Origin: Balanoglossus misakiensis
Taxonomy: Eukaryota; Hemichordata
Assembly (NCBI GenBank): GCA_040954595.2
Contig: CM082591.2
Location: 3,410,001-3,474,000 of the forward strand
Length of the DNA: 64,000 bases
Direction of reading: 5' to 3'
The position numbers were made by a program, and so were the translations under genes. Shown here piece after piece: positions 1 through 20,048 of the stretch (the first letter of the stretch is position 1; each line of letters opens with the position of its first letter). A model generated the notes under the pieces. The model saw only the letters and a list, made by a program, of their open reading frames with translations. It had not been told where the DNA came from and did not search any database.

Positions 1-647
1 TGCCCAGTGTTAATACAATGTACTGCTGTTTACGAATTAAAAAATGCAGCTCTTTTCCAAACATTCTTCCTTATCCCAAAAATGCAAACGAGTTAATATG
101 TGTATGTTGTACTTTCATTTGGCCAGGTGGGAGGTTGGGATTTAGGGAAATTTCCAGACAGCAAACAAAGAATTTTTTTAAAGAAGCTTAACCACAATCA
201 CCCATTGTAGTGGACTGCGTAAACACTGCCATTGTAGTCTGTTTCATTGCTGCAAAATCTTTGTTTTGCTATAGAGTCGCTGAACCGTGCCAAAGGACTT
301 TAAAGTTATTGAACGGTGAGAGTATGCATGTAACTGTGCTTCGCAAATAATCAATTTGACAACGGCAGGGATGACCTCTGTCAGCTCTACTAGATACAGA
401 CATGTAGGTGCGACATGTCTGAATCATATGCTTCTGCAATCTGTAGGACTATGGCTGAATTCTATTAGAAATTTAACGTTTGCACCACCATGGTTTTGTC
501 CAACTCCATTGCTGGCAATGGCAGTGTTGGACTTCTATACTCAGAAATGGGTGTGAAACAGTAACGTATGGCCACTTGCGATCTCTACAGAGAGTAATTA
601 ACAGAAAACGCCCCACCAAACACCGACAACACATTCACGTTACTCAC

Positions 648-722
648 ATAGCCGAGAACCCGCGCCTTCATCTCCGGCGAGGAATCGTCCCCCCAGCCCG
701 AAGACGGACCACCGTGAGCCAT
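648..722 (-). CDS. Possible first coding exon of an unidentified gene
   Basis: On the minus strand an ATG at 722 in good context (AGCGATGGC) opens 25 codons beginning MAHGGPSSGWGDDSS and ending at a consensus donor, CTAT|GTGAGT, at 647. The segment is GC-rich compared with the AT-rich surroundings, as expected of a first exon next to a promoter. I do not recognise the peptide and found no following exon between 1 and 647, so the rest would lie off the left edge. It would sit inside the first intron of the FGFR1OP2-like gene, which also runs leftward, so an internal promoter, a nested gene or a false call are all possible. Confidence 0.33.
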
Positions 723-2404
723 CGCTGTCCACCACTCACTCCCTCATCGCGACTCTGAATGACACTGTCAACTCAACAACAATGGGACAGATCAATCATT
801 ATCCGGGTTTTCCTGTATGCGTGTCGGTGGGACAATTTGACCGCTAATACGTCGCGGAATGAAACAATGGAGTTGATACTGTGTCGCTGTCGTCATCAGT
901 AAAACCCATCAAATCTATATTTAGACACAAGCTTCAGACTGTCATTTTATATTATATCATCTCACTGCCTTGAATCTGGATTCTCTTTTATCTAAAATTA
1001 ATACAGTCGAGTGCATATATTTAGAATAGTAGATTTCAATTGTCCAAAATGACAAAGTAGACATTCGCTATTTAATTTTTTTTTTTTTTTTTTTGGCATT
1101 CACGGTTGATTAAACTGATACATTTACGAAGAATGGATGGCTCAACTTCCAGGGTTTTAAAATATAAATTCATATTTCCATATCTTTATAAAGATATTGG
1201 TTTCGGTTACTTGAGTTCTATGATAAAACTGGTCGACATTTTATCATATTCTTGTTCAGCTGCTTGGTTCGTCCAATTGTCCATTGAGAGATTTTTTCCA
1301 AAATATTGATTTTTCTATAATCTCACTGGCAAATGTGATTAGCCATAGAAACATGACAGAAAAGTTACGATTGGGGATCATTACATGATGCATTAGAACT
1401 GAATACATATTGACTCCAATGAACATGTCGATGATAGACAAGGCCTGTGCATTTTTTTTGTGTAGCACTGGGCAGATTACAGATCAGCTTATGGAGCCAT
1501 TGTCTGGCAAGAATCGATACAATACTCAGAAGAATTCCACGGGAGTATAGTCAGTACAAACGTGATTTGAGTCTATTGATCTCAGATGACATAATATCAC
1601 ATAATATTCTCAACCACAAAAAAGCAGCCATGCCCCTTGGAATAACAAAGTCAGTTTCCTTAGTCTGTCAATCTAGCAGGCATTGTGAAAAGATAAACTC
1701 CAACTTTCACTCATGCTTAGCTGAAGTACCATAAAACCTTATTAATTCAACCAGAAAAAATATAATCAGTCTTAAAATGATAAACCAGTAGACTTAAAAA
1801 TACAGGTGTTCAGTGATGTGCTTGCGAGTAAATGTTGTCATTCTCAAATAAATAGCCCCCGAAAAGAATTCATGAAACTGAAACAAGAAATGGACACAGT
1901 TGTTCTTTTCATCCAGATACAGAAGTACCTGCATGATACAAAGCAAGACCCACAGCCTCGCAGCCAAAAAACCCCATCATTTAGAATTCAATTGCAGTTA
2001 AAAAACCGCTACTTTAGTTGCAGTACTGATATATGTCACATATAGATTTAATGAACTGCCGCACATAAAATCAAATAGTTTCGGACTCAAATAGCCATAA
2101 ACAGAATTTGCCCCAGGCAAAAGAAAAAATGTCAAGAGTGATTGAAAGTCCTTTAAACCTCTCTGCTCTTGCGATGTTCACACTTATGTAGAATCCTTCA
2201 GAAAAGCATAAAAGGAACACAGCGAATCAGTACTCCAATCTGGGTGTCAGATTTGAGTACACCTGAATTAAAATCAGGTATGGCTCACTGTAGCCAGATC
2301 AGTAGCGAGCCCCAGGCCTCAATTACGAGGTAAATGCTCGCCACCAAAGATGGCTGCCTTTATAATGTAAAGGTTGCTGTTTAAAAAAGCATGCTGGTCC
2401 TTAC
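723..2404. other. Non-coding stretch, nothing identified
   Basis: AT-rich sequence with a T-run near 1075-1095 and only short unrelated open frames. No conserved peptide, tRNA or transposon end was seen. It is probably intron of the FGFR1OP2-like gene, whose exon ends at 2405. Confidence 0.5.
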
Positions 2405-2539
2405 CTGTTTCATAGCATCAATTCGTTTATTCAGAGTCTCGCTCTGTGTGATGAGAACATCGGCGGCTCCATCGTGTTCTGACAAGCGTTCAACCAGCTT
2501 CTTGGCGTCCGCCATCACTTGCTCTATGGTCAAGGTCAT
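2405..2539 (-). CDS. FGFR1OP2/SIKE1: FGFR1OP2/SIKE family protein, first coding exon (partial gene)
   Basis: The exon encodes 45 residues starting MTLTIEQVMADAKKLVERL and ending NKRIDAMKQ. It begins with an ATG at 2539 and ends at a GTAAGG donor at 2404. Both the sequence and the end point match the N-terminus of the FGFR1OP2/SIKE family, short coiled-coil proteins of the cytoplasmic STRIPAK phosphatase-kinase complex. The vertebrate paralogue SIKE restrains IKK-epsilon/TBK1 signalling. The exon has about 51 bases of 5' UTR, from an acceptor CCCTGCAG just right of 2590. The remaining exons are not visible between 1 and 2404, so they lie left of the window. A non-coding first exon and promoter probably sit at about 2900-3330. 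Confidence 0.85.
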
Positions 2540-2590
2540 CCTGTACTGGTGCTCTGTGCGTGGGGACGTGTGCGTGTGCAGAAAGTGAAA

Positions 2591-5116
2591 CTGCAGGGAA
2601 AAAGAAATAATCAGTGAGAGAGAAATGTTAGATTGCAATTGCTGAAAATGCATGCACATGTATTGTACACAACAACTACCAAGAATTTGACACACCTGTC
2701 CAGTGTTAGTATGTCAATTTCTGTTATGCACATTGCAAACATTGGAAACGACCCTGCAATGCACATAATGCTCATATATGTTGATTTTTAGCAATAACAA
2801 CAGACAGACGATGTTTAGCTGATGCAGCGAATCAACATACGAAGTAGTACACCTATCCAAGGTAAGTCTATGATCTTTCTTTCTAGGTGTGCCACATTGA
2901 CAGTGTGACCCCTCCCCTTTGTCGATTTCTTTTCGTCTCTTGCTGGCTTTCAGATTTCGTCAATGGAAAATGTACAGCTATATAGAACAACAGCCACTCT
3001 CATGTAATTGTCCTTTATCTCTGTAGAAAATACATCATGTATAATTCAAAATGATTCAAACCAAACGAGGCAGCTGCATGCATCATTTCGAAACTTCATC
3101 ATTCGAGTTAGACGACAGTCATTGTATATTTCAACGTTTCGAAATTCAGTTGTTTCTTACTTACCCAAGCGAATCTTGCGCTCCTCCGTGCTTCAATTCC
3201 GAAATTTATTGCTGTCTTCACTAAAACAATATCTGCGAAAGCGTGGGCGACGAGCGAGACGTTTTGCAACTAGCTATGGTTCCTCTTTCCTTCGTGTTTA
3301 CTAATTTTCAAAATGGCGACACACTAGTTGGCAATGTCAACGTTGAGGGCGTATGACATGACTCGTGTTGCCACGCGTCACAAGGCACGCCCTGGTAACA
3401 GACACATATCCAGGCTGACAGCGCATACTTCAATTCTCATTTCAATGCAGCATTACCCAGGAGATAGTGTTCATCATATGCAAATTCATCACCTATCATG
3501 CAATGCCCATCAAGAGCATCATTCAGGAGACTTTCCCTATCTCTGTGATGAACGATAACCCGTCTAAGATTCATCCGTTTCATAACATTTTCGAGTCAGC
3601 CTATTTTACCACCATGTGTTTTAGCTGGACAGACACAAAATTAAGTATATTTCACAAATCGATGAAATAAGAAAATAATAATTTCTGTGGGTAGACTACA
3701 ACATTGATTTTGTATACAGTACGGGAGTTATCATTGGATGAGGACACTGGTAAGCTTATAGTCATTTTCATGTCAAAGAAATGAAACGCAGGGTTGTGTG
3801 TTAAAATGCTCGTGTTATTTCTTTTATTCGGTGTTTTTGACTTCCTTCGGGGGAGGCAGCATCCCTCCTTCAAATAACGCATGTAGCATCGATCAAAATA
3901 ACAGTTTGAAAGTTGATATTTATAATTCTATAATTGCTAGTTTCGATGTGTAAAATACCCAAGAATGGTGACAAGTACTGAAATGATGGTGAATATATAA
4001 TTCTAAGTAAGATTATTCACAACAATTTGAAAGTGTGTTTTTAGGGGGATCGAGATGAGAATCGTACACTGTGTGCACGAGTGTACATCGCTTTTCGAGC
4101 ACCTATGGGGGAGTGTGTAAAGGCCACCTGTGCATGTGACAGAAAATAATCAATGTCAGACAAGATTGAACGATCGTGACCTTGAACATCATTGCTCTCC
4201 AAAAACGTGACTCTGTTGCTCTATGTTCTCATTATGTGAAAACTAACATTTCGCGGAATTTAGATAAATGCGACCTAATTTTATTAAATGAACCAAAATG
4301 GCAGGTGGCACGTACAGGCAATGTCAAAGTAATAATCCCAATAGAATCCGAAATGTTAAAAATAAACACGACAGAGTTTGAAACTTTTTCCAGGAAATCC
4401 TGATTGTTCGTATCCCTAAAAAAGGGCAATTTTCAATGTCGCAGGCCTTAGATAATCCATTTTAACAATGAGACCTGCAGGGCGCCCCAGGCGGCCATAG
4501 CATGTGATCAGATCCATTCACTTCCATCTTTGGAGTCCATTACTGAGAAAAACATATTTTTAGACGCATTATGCACGTTAAGCTGTAAATCTTTTCTTAC
4601 CAAACCTGGCTCTCTGAGAAGTCTTTTAAACCCATGCGCTATAAAAGATCACTTGAAAATGAAAAGATGGATTTGCCACTGACTGTTCCGACCGTGAAGC
4701 TATACTAGATTTGAGACAGGTTTGTCGTCAACGGTACCCTGTCGTCGACGCTACAAACCATGCGGATATAACGTTTCAGCAGAATGCGAAATTCATTAAC
4801 CCGAATATAGCAGCGAATTCATTTTGCGGACGATATTTTCTGAACTAATGTAAGTGTGCTGCTTTTGATGAAGTAGAATAATTTCCACGAAAGAACTTAT
4901 CTGAATAAGGAATAAATAAACATTGAGAATAATTTGTAAATGGTTTGATGTGACCCTGTTATGTGAGATACATCGGTGAAAAACTGTTCTCTGAAGTTCC
5001 ATTGTTTGTGTGATTTTTCATAACCAGGCTCATTCAATCAGTAAATTTTAACTGCCATTTTTGACCTCATTAATTAGCGCGAATCGCGGGGGAAATCTGC
5101 TGTTGACCTCGGTGAT
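2591..5116. other. Intergenic/upstream region
   Basis: No coding region is supported here. Around 3160-3330 the sequence is richer in CpG and contains CAAAATGGCGAC, a YY1-like motif common at animal start sites. This fits a promoter for the leftward FGFR1OP2-like gene but is not proof. The rest is AT-rich with only short chance frames. Part of it may be 3' UTR of the dispanin gene. Confidence 0.4.
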
Positions 5117-9195
<4,079 letters not shown>

Positions 9196-12100
9196 GCCGA
9201 CAGTTCGTTACAGCGGGTGTCGCCGACACACGTGGGTTGAAGTATAAGCTTGTGAATTTATGTTTTCATACGGTGGTGATGTTAAGCCGGACTCGGTTTC
9301 GGCAAAAAAGCAGTGTCACTGATCACGTGCTCGGGAGCGGTAGTACACGTCACGCGTCATAAGGTCGTAGGCGGTCGCCGCTTATCCGATCGACACACAT
9401 TATGCTGAAACTTAATATTCACAGCCTCCAGGCTGTAGATTGTCTTGCGCATTCTTCCTTTGCTTTAAATGTACTATTATTGCCCTGTCTGTCTGTCTGT
9501 CTGTCTGTCTTGCTGTCTGTCTGTCTCGCTTTCTCGCAGTCTGTCTGTCTGTCGGTCGTTTCGTAATTTTGCTGGTATTTTAAAATATTTCCTGTAAATA
9601 CCATATATACCATATATCAAGAAAAACTGCATATATGTTTCTTATTCCTGGAAATATATTTACATGTAAATAATGGATAGTCAATTATAGAGGAGCAGTG
9701 TATCATGTAACAGGAATCCGTTGTGACACATAAGCGGTAATGACCAGTGGTCATTAGGCACACTTTTAAGATCATGACAATCAAGGGCTCTTAATGTCTA
9801 ATGACCTATGGACACGTGACAGTACATTTTTTGGAGCAGGGTGTTCAGTACTAATAGCCCCATTGTGGCAGAATCTGCCATGAAAGCCTCGTTGACTTGC
9901 TGCGACGGAAATGAAACACCAACTCTGTTAGTATTCGAGGATGGTGTGTAAAAGATACGTGTTCTATTTGCTCAGTGTTTAATGGTATATAGCACGTTAT
10001 AAGGACGTCAAATGCGCAGAGATTTAAGAGTGGAAACAAGCTTCTTATATATAATCCCCGATCCGCCTTGCAGGCAATACAGTGTACCTAATAGGGAACC
10101 GTTAAACGAGGACTATATTAAGCCGCGATCAGCATATTTGAAATCGTGCGGACGGGGCTTGCTGTTACCGCGAAATAATTAGTATAACGTGTTTTTAAAA
10201 ATGTCAAATATGAGGCTGGTGTTACTATAGTTACCTGGGACATTTATGTTTGACAGCCAGCTCCGGGGATAACCATTTTCTCATCGCCTTAAAGTCTCTC
10301 TCCCAGAGCTACCATTTTGCTGATCTCTTTGGCGTCTCACCGGGTATGATTAATCAAACTGACCTCTGCAACTCTTCAAAGTGGAATCTCTGTGATGCAG
10401 GTCCCAATTTACCGCAGGAAACAGACATGTGTACAGGCAGAATGTGTCTAGTTTGCTTTGCAGTTTGGTGCCTGTGTATGCTAACACTGACCTTGTCGCA
10501 AAATATCGGCCAATGCACAGCAGAGTGTCTGAAAAAAATACATGAAAACTAATTACAAACCAAACAAAAAAACGTTCGTGAAAAATACTCATGCACGATT
10601 GTTTTATGTTTGCGACATCTCTCAAATTCTCAGCTGGTGGACATGAAGAGACGGGTCGGATAATGTAATACGTGCCATTTCACGTTTTAGTTCCCAATAT
10701 TGTTTATTATGATTTACAGTCTACCCCTATATAGCACACTGCAGGCCTTCCTTATCACGATTTGCCGCGTCCACTGTAATATATAAATTGATAATTCCTT
10801 TCGGAAGGCGAATTCGCTTAAAGGATACACACACCTACTATTGAAGAATTCACGAGAAACTGAACTAGTGCAATTTTTAGGGCATGGTGACGATGAAAAG
10901 GAAATTTAACCCAAATCCTGCGTGTTTTGTGTGTTCACCTATATAGCCCGCATACACATAGCAAAGTCAGGATTGTACTTCAAATTTGACATTCAAAATG
11001 GCCGCCAATTTCCGGTGAAAATTTCAATTACTATTTAGGGGGGGGGGGGTAAAAAGAAAATAAAGACACTGCTTCCTTCTTTGTGATCTAAAAGACACCA
11101 CACATGATTTTTGGGGATTATCATTTCTATAAAAATCTCTCCCTTGGGAACATGCTACCTAAAATCCGAACAGGGGCTTGTCAGAGCAGAGGACATCCCA
11201 CTCGACGGCTGACGTACACGCGCTACAAGCGGAAGTTGCAACATGCGCATCAAGCTCCATCTGCAACGAGAGTTGATCTCTAGGGCGATCAATAATTTTC
11301 CAATATAAATGCAATGTAAACCATACATGGAAAATGGCGCCAAGTTCCTACTGGACGATTTACGGCGTGCAGCCAGACGTTGCCTCAGGTAATGCAATAA
11401 AAACCTAATTATTTTCCAACGAGTGGAAATAAATAGCAAATGCCATCAAATTTCACTGGATACAATATCTTCGAACAAAAGTCACGCACGCCTGAATATC
11501 GAGTTTTTACCTTAATTTCGACATTCTTTCTTATTTTGACGGTCTATGAACACATGGAGATCATTTAATTTCTGTGCGAATAGTTGTCACATTTTATTAT
11601 AATTCAACTAACTGAAAACCCATTTTCATTCATTTTCTATGCTTAAATATTATAATGAGGCAACTCTACCAGATTAAACAGCACAGTTCGTGAATGAGAT
11701 GATGGTCCCCGCTTTTCGGGAGTGTTTAAAGATGTCTACACGCCCGTGCATTTGCCGCCTTTTTGCAAAGCGAACATATTAACGATAAATAGAAGTAGTG
11801 TACTTACGTTTAAGTACCCAGCTGCAATGGATTCCAATATTACTTCAGAATCTGTGCTGAACGGACACAATAGAATGCCTGGAATGAGAATCAAAGAGTA
11901 ACTGCTACAAAGTACATTATTGACACAATGTGGTTGTTACTATGTATTACACTGTTGTGTCATTGCTACAATGTCTATTATTGCAAACAATGTAATTGTT
12001 ACACTGTATTACATTGTAGTGTAACTGCTACACTGTACATCATTGCAAACAATATGTCGTTACTTTTTATCACATTCCAAATTACTTTGATAATATAAGA

Positions 12101-13883
12101 CATGCGTTGGTTGCTTTTCCAGGTTCTTCCTGAACAGTGGCAACAAAACTGATGGCGTGTCTGTAAACAGAAACGCTGCACGTGCGCAGTTCAGACGCCT
12201 CCTTTAAATATGCTATGGTTATCAAAAGGAAGTGAAATTATAAAACTGGAATTTCAAAACAACGTGCGCAGCTGGCAATTTCCTTCATAAATGTTTTGAT
12301 CCCGAGTCTGAATTGCTCCAGATTACTTAAACCTGTCAGGTTTTCTGAGATGGAATTTCAAAGTCTTGTGCCACAGATGGCAAATGTTCAAATCACTCAC
12401 TTGGATGAAAGTGCCTATACGTGGCACAACACGATCACTGATGACTCCTGTTTGACCTGAGGTGGTAGCTTGCATACGGATCTCTGCAATCATATTCATG
12501 GAATGTATATTCCGAGGGTCTTGCCTGTGATGCCGTAAATACAGGTGAGTTGATTTTAAATTATCCACCCCTGATTGTCAGGCACGGTCATATTTTTCCA
12601 AACTACATTTAAAATTCCCGAACCCATTCTGTTTCATGTCTATACATGTAGGACTTTTAAACTATTTGTATGGTTGTGCTCAAACGAGCATTGATAATTT
12701 TTGCTCTTTCGGAAAGTTGAAAACATTCACAATATTCCATTTTATTTTGACTGCACCTGCGGGTCTGTTCTTCTGTCGCCATATGTATTGATCTGGGGTA
12801 TGGCAATCAGAGATTGGCGCCAGCTTAGGGGTCCTTAGCAGGCTTAGCAGAAAAAGTTGCGTCTTTGAAGTTGTTATGGGAAAGGGAACGAGAAACGGTA
12901 GTGTGAAGATGCACAGGACAACCATACTGAGAAAAATCACAACTAATGGAATCGGATTTGATAATGTCGTCTTCGCTCGTAGTTCCGCTGCGCCATGTTT
13001 TGTCTGTCACCTGATGCCGCTTTCATTGCCTTAACCAATCACATCTCGCGTTTCTTTCTTGAAGAGTGTGTGCAACGGCCGTAGAAACAAGGCTAACAAA
13101 AGAATCGTCGCTAGAGGACGCTGTCATAAAAACCCTAAAGAGCTTTGCGCCTGCGCTGCTTTGTAAAATGGCGACAGGTGAACGACACAATGGGTAAAAT
13201 ATATGGTGAAAGGGCACTGCAGTGTTCTCGATACTGTGTCACAGAATGTATACAGTGACCTACAAAATGTAGACGTTAGAACAACCGGTTAAAGGGCATT
13301 GGAATTACATTATTAAGAGGAAAAACTAGCTAACTTCTGCATTGGTTTACCTATTTTAGTTGTATTTGATGGGATATTGACGTTGTGTTAAACATGACTA
13401 GTTTTTAAACTAAACTTCCATCTGGACATGGGTATTATATATAAATAGTTCTACAGTGTGTTCTTGAAGTGCGAATTGAAGAAATCGGATATATGGACAT
13501 TCAGTGAGCAAAAACACCAAATGAAACTAAAATAAGCAATATATACACAGAAGTTAGCGATTTTGTCCCTTTAAAATGATATGCCCAAATTTTTTTCGCC
13601 CTGCGTTTCTCATCTTCGACGGTGATGATCGAGGTCAGCCACAGTCCCTGTATTTATACAGGACAGTGGGTCAACGAACTCTGAAGATCAAAGTTCTTCA
13701 CTGTCTATCTATTTAACTGTGGTCTGTGCACAGCGAAGGCACATTCAAAGTACGTCCTTTCATCGCGTCAGTAACTGTTAGGTGCACGGTTGTTTTTGGA
13801 CGACTCCGTTGGTCTCTTTGTATTAATAGGCCTACAATTGGGTTAAGGCGACATCGTCCCTTCACCAGTGGCAAAGCTGAACG
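9196..13883. other. Intergenic region between dispanin and CYP4 genes
   Basis: About 4.7 kb without a gene I can support. It holds the dispanin 5' flank (CpG-containing to about 9400), a CTGT microsatellite, a G-run at 11039-11050, and another YY1-like AAAATGGCGACAGG at about 13168. The CYP4 promoter should lie just left of 13884. A TATTTATA motif near 13650 and a CAAAGTTC motif at 13689-13696, resembling an HNF4 half-site, are candidate elements, but neither is tested. Confidence 0.45.
9485..9556. repeat. CTGT tetranucleotide microsatellite
   Basis: Imperfect (CTGT)n run with two interruptions, in the 5' flank of the dispanin gene. Confidence 0.9.
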
Positions 13884-17567
<3,684 letters not shown>

Positions 17568-18104
17568 CGAACTGGACAGAGTGGAGTTGAAAATCTCCGG
17601 CCCGGACAACCCTGAGTGCGACTGTAATTCTGAACTGCCAAACGGGAGCTTTGAGGCCGGAGCATATTGCGTAGAAATAAATTATCCTCTTTATTCACAA
17701 TCAGTGATATTCCAACGGGTCAGCTGAAATGACCTGAGCTGCAATGTACTCTCCAAAGCAACAAATATGTCAGAAGGACATCAACAAACACTTGTGTAAA
17801 GACTAATTAACATTTCTATGCCCACAGATAGTAAAATTTGGCTTGTACCGTGCCTCAGCGACAAGCACAATAGGCAAGAAATGCCAAACCACCATATTTA
17901 GAAGTCTGGCATCTGATTGGCTACTATTACTTCCGGCCTCTACTCAAGCTGTCGTGTTTGTAAACAATCATTTTTACCATTCCCAAATACAGTATACATT
18001 AAAATGCAGTTTATGATGAAACTAAAGCTAAAATCAATACAACTACTGACGCAAGAATATGTAACTAAAATTTTACAACAGACACGAGCATTAACCCACT
18101 TCCG
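17568..18104. other. CYP4 3' UTR and flank
   Basis: This follows the CYP4 stop codon. An AATAAA at about 17676 (AGAAATAAATTATCC) is a credible polyadenylation signal about 110 bp past the stop. No further gene is seen before the foldback element. Confidence 0.5.
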
Positions 18105-18582
18105 AGTGTCAGATAGTCTCGGTTACCCAGACGCCTTTGCTTCTTCCGATGCTCTCCAGAAAAAGGGTCTGGGGAAATGCTATTGAAAGCTTTGTAAAAC
18201 AAAATGGCCGATGTCAGGATTTTGATCATCGCCTGATTGGCTGAGCTGTCAGTATGACCCGGGTCACTGACTCTAGACAATGTGTGATTATTTGTCGTAT
18301 CTTCATATCAAGAGACCGGTACTTGTTGGTTGATGCGAAAGGCAAAAGGCGTCCTCTGTTAGCATTGTTGGAGAAATTATATGAAATATCTTTGGTAGAC
18401 GATTGTCGAAACTATTGCAATGACCCGGGTCATACTGACAGCTCAGCCAATCAGGCGATGATCAAAATCCTGACATCGGCCATTTTGTTTTACAAAGCTT
18501 TCAATAGCATTTCCCCAGACCCTTTTTCTGGAGAGCATCGGAAGAAGCAAAGGCGTCTGGGTAACCGAGACTAAGTGTCAGA
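18105..18582. mobile_element. Non-autonomous foldback transposon with 9-bp target duplication (Mutator-like)
   Basis: Two 153-bp arms, 18114-18266 and 18421-18573, are exact reverse complements as read by eye. Their outer ends begin TAGTCTCGGTTACCC. They enclose a 154-bp unique core. The 9-bp sequence AGTGTCAGA flanks the unit directly on both sides (18105-18113 and 18574-18582), the signature of transposition. A 9-bp duplication with long inverted repeats points to the Mutator (MULE) superfamily, with no transposase inside. Perfect arm identity suggests recent insertion or arm homogenisation. A reading frame runs through the core and both arms but is mainly a product of the repeat. Confidence 0.8.
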
Positions 18583-18696
18583 AAACTAGTGCATTACAAA
18601 ATGGCGGATGGCTTGTATGTGCGTCTATGTACGTGATGAGTCTTGATTGTCTAGTCACGTGACAAGCATTAAACAAGGAATTGTATAAATTTAATG

Positions 18697-18730
18697 TGCC
18701 TGTACATGTACATGTATACATGTACAGGCA
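18697..18730. repeat. Short palindrome (hairpin)
   Basis: Arms TGCCTGTACATGTA and TACATGTACAGGCA, 14 bp each, are separated by 6 bp. The pairing extends imperfectly through flanking TATAAATTTAAT and its complement to about 18684-18750. It lies between the foldback element and the 3' end of the first sulfotransferase. Confidence 0.75.
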
Positions 18731-18908
18731 TGAATTAAATTAAATTTATACGGTACTTTACATACGTGTGCAGTCTAGGGCGTTTCTTGGTGTTAGAATG
18801 AGCATATGGTACCACACATTTTTCGCGTGTACCATCTACTGGAAATATAATTTGAATACTGAAATAATTTTCGCTACGATTTCCTGATTTTACCAGTTCG
18901 CCTTTGTG

Positions 18909-20048
18909 TTATACTCGTTGAAGTGACCGTTTTTGATCGTCCATTTTCCAATATGGCAGCATCTGCGTGTCATTTACCCATGAGAACCTCTGCCGAAGAA
19001 TATCACACAGATGGCGATTGTAAGGTGAATAAAATTCGCTAAGAAGCCTGACAACATTATCGTCAACAGGTGGGTGTTTTCTGCCCCTAACACTACACCG
19101 ATTGGAAGGAAATTTCAGACACCAGTGACCTATCGTCTGATTAAAGTAAAATTGACCTTCGTCGAAGAAAGGTCTTACATGTAGGAAGTCTTCCACTTTC
19201 TGTAACTCTGCAACTGGCGACGACCTGAGTTTTCCCGCGTCGACGATATGAATTTGCTCCCGGGGAAAGTAATCCAACCATCGCTGAATATGTTTCACAT
19301 AAATACCAGTGTCTACCAGTTCATTGTAATAGTTTATAATGTCGTTATTGTGGCCTTCCAAAAGAGATTCTTCGAACGTTTTCTTGATGGTATAATGCCA
19401 ATTTTGACGGGGTATATACCGTCTAAGCGCTTCATGCTGAAAGTCCGAAATTGCACGTCTCACTGGATCACAGACAATAACGATTATTTTCGTTTTGGGG
19501 GATAATTCGTCATATACCATTTTGGGAACATTTGGGGGGAAAACAAAATATTTAGGTGTTTTCTCAATAGTGACCGTTTCAGTGGTTGTATAGGGCATTT
19601 GGTTTCTATACCACGGTAACGACAATCCAAGTTGACGGTAATGGTCGAAAAAGTGAGATTCTTCGTCAGGCATGGCTATGTCTGGGTGGATGTTCAAATA
19701 AAATCTGAGGGCGGTCGTTCCACATTTCTTGACACCAACCACGAGTGCTTGTGGCAGGCGACGTTCACAGTCGCGTCTTTGCAGCTCAGCTTCGCTCACT
19801 TCATCTGCCACACTGAAAGTAATCGAGTTCCCATCGTTAATATAACAGGAACCGCCGAATTTCTCCCTGTAGTATGAGGTCGCGTTTAGCTGGTAGGCTT
19901 TCAGGGTGTCCATCTGTCTATTGACACTCGTAGCATCAACACCCCTTTTCAAATATGATGCTGGGTTGATATGTAGAACTGTGAACGTCAAGGCTAAACT
20001 GGCAATTGTTATTCCCAAAGTTGGGTAGTAGATTAGACCATCCGCCAT
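18909..20048 (-). CDS. Heparan sulfate 3-O-sulfotransferase-like enzyme 1
   Basis: An intronless frame of 379 codons starting at ATG 20048. Residues about 8-27 form a single hydrophobic segment, giving a type II Golgi membrane protein with a short cytosolic tail. The stem is followed by a sulfotransferase domain: 5'-phosphosulfate loop VVGVKKCGTTALRFYL, then EESHFFDH, in which Glu, His and Asp sit in the E-x-H-x-x-D positions of the HS3ST active site, then EKTPKYF, and the 3'-phosphate site VIVCDPVRRAISDF. Near the C-terminus a Cys pair (WCLKFPSNRCS) and RKHPPVD match the disulfide loop and PAPS-contacting region of HS3ST1. The family moves sulfate from PAPS to the 3-OH of glucosamine in heparan sulfate. 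It is divergent to enzyme 2 with a 452-bp shared upstream region. Confidence 0.87.
   Translation of the reverse strand: MADGLIYYPTLGITIASLALTFTVLHINPASYLKRGVDATSVNRQMDTLKAYQLNATSYYREKFGGSCYINDGNSITFSVADEVSEAELQRRDCERRLPQALVVGVKKCGTTALRFYLNIHPDIAMPDEESHFFDHYRQLGLSLPWYRNQMPYTTTETVTIEKTPKYFVFPPNVPKMVYDELSPKTKIIVIVCDPVRRAISDFQHEALRRYIPRQNWHYTIKKTFEESLLEGHNNDIINYYNELVDTGIYVKHIQRWLDYFPREQIHIVDAGKLRSSPVAELQKVEDFLHVRPFFDEGQFYFNQTIGHWCLKFPSNRCSVRGRKHPPVDDNVVRLLSEFYSPYNRHLCDILRQRFSWVNDTQMLPYWKMDDQKRSLQRV

Noticed and set aside
2391-2588. 65-codon plus-strand frame
   Set aside because: Antisense shadow of the FGFR1OP2-like exon.
9485-9613. Frame with TDRQTDRQ repeats
   Set aside because: Translation of the CTGT microsatellite.
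11155-11439. 94-codon minus-strand frame between the dispanin and CYP4 genes
   Set aside because: No recognisable domain, no ATG-supported start in good context, and no splice sites tying it to other exons.
13168-13199. ATGGCGACAGGTGAACGAC followed by GGGTAAAAT, like a tiny first exon
   Set aside because: Only nine codons and a weak donor. The AAAATGGCGAC string is a common YY1-type promoter motif.
18254-18574. 106-codon plus-strand frame
   Set aside because: Lies wholly within the foldback element. Treated as repeat or captured sequence, not as a gene.
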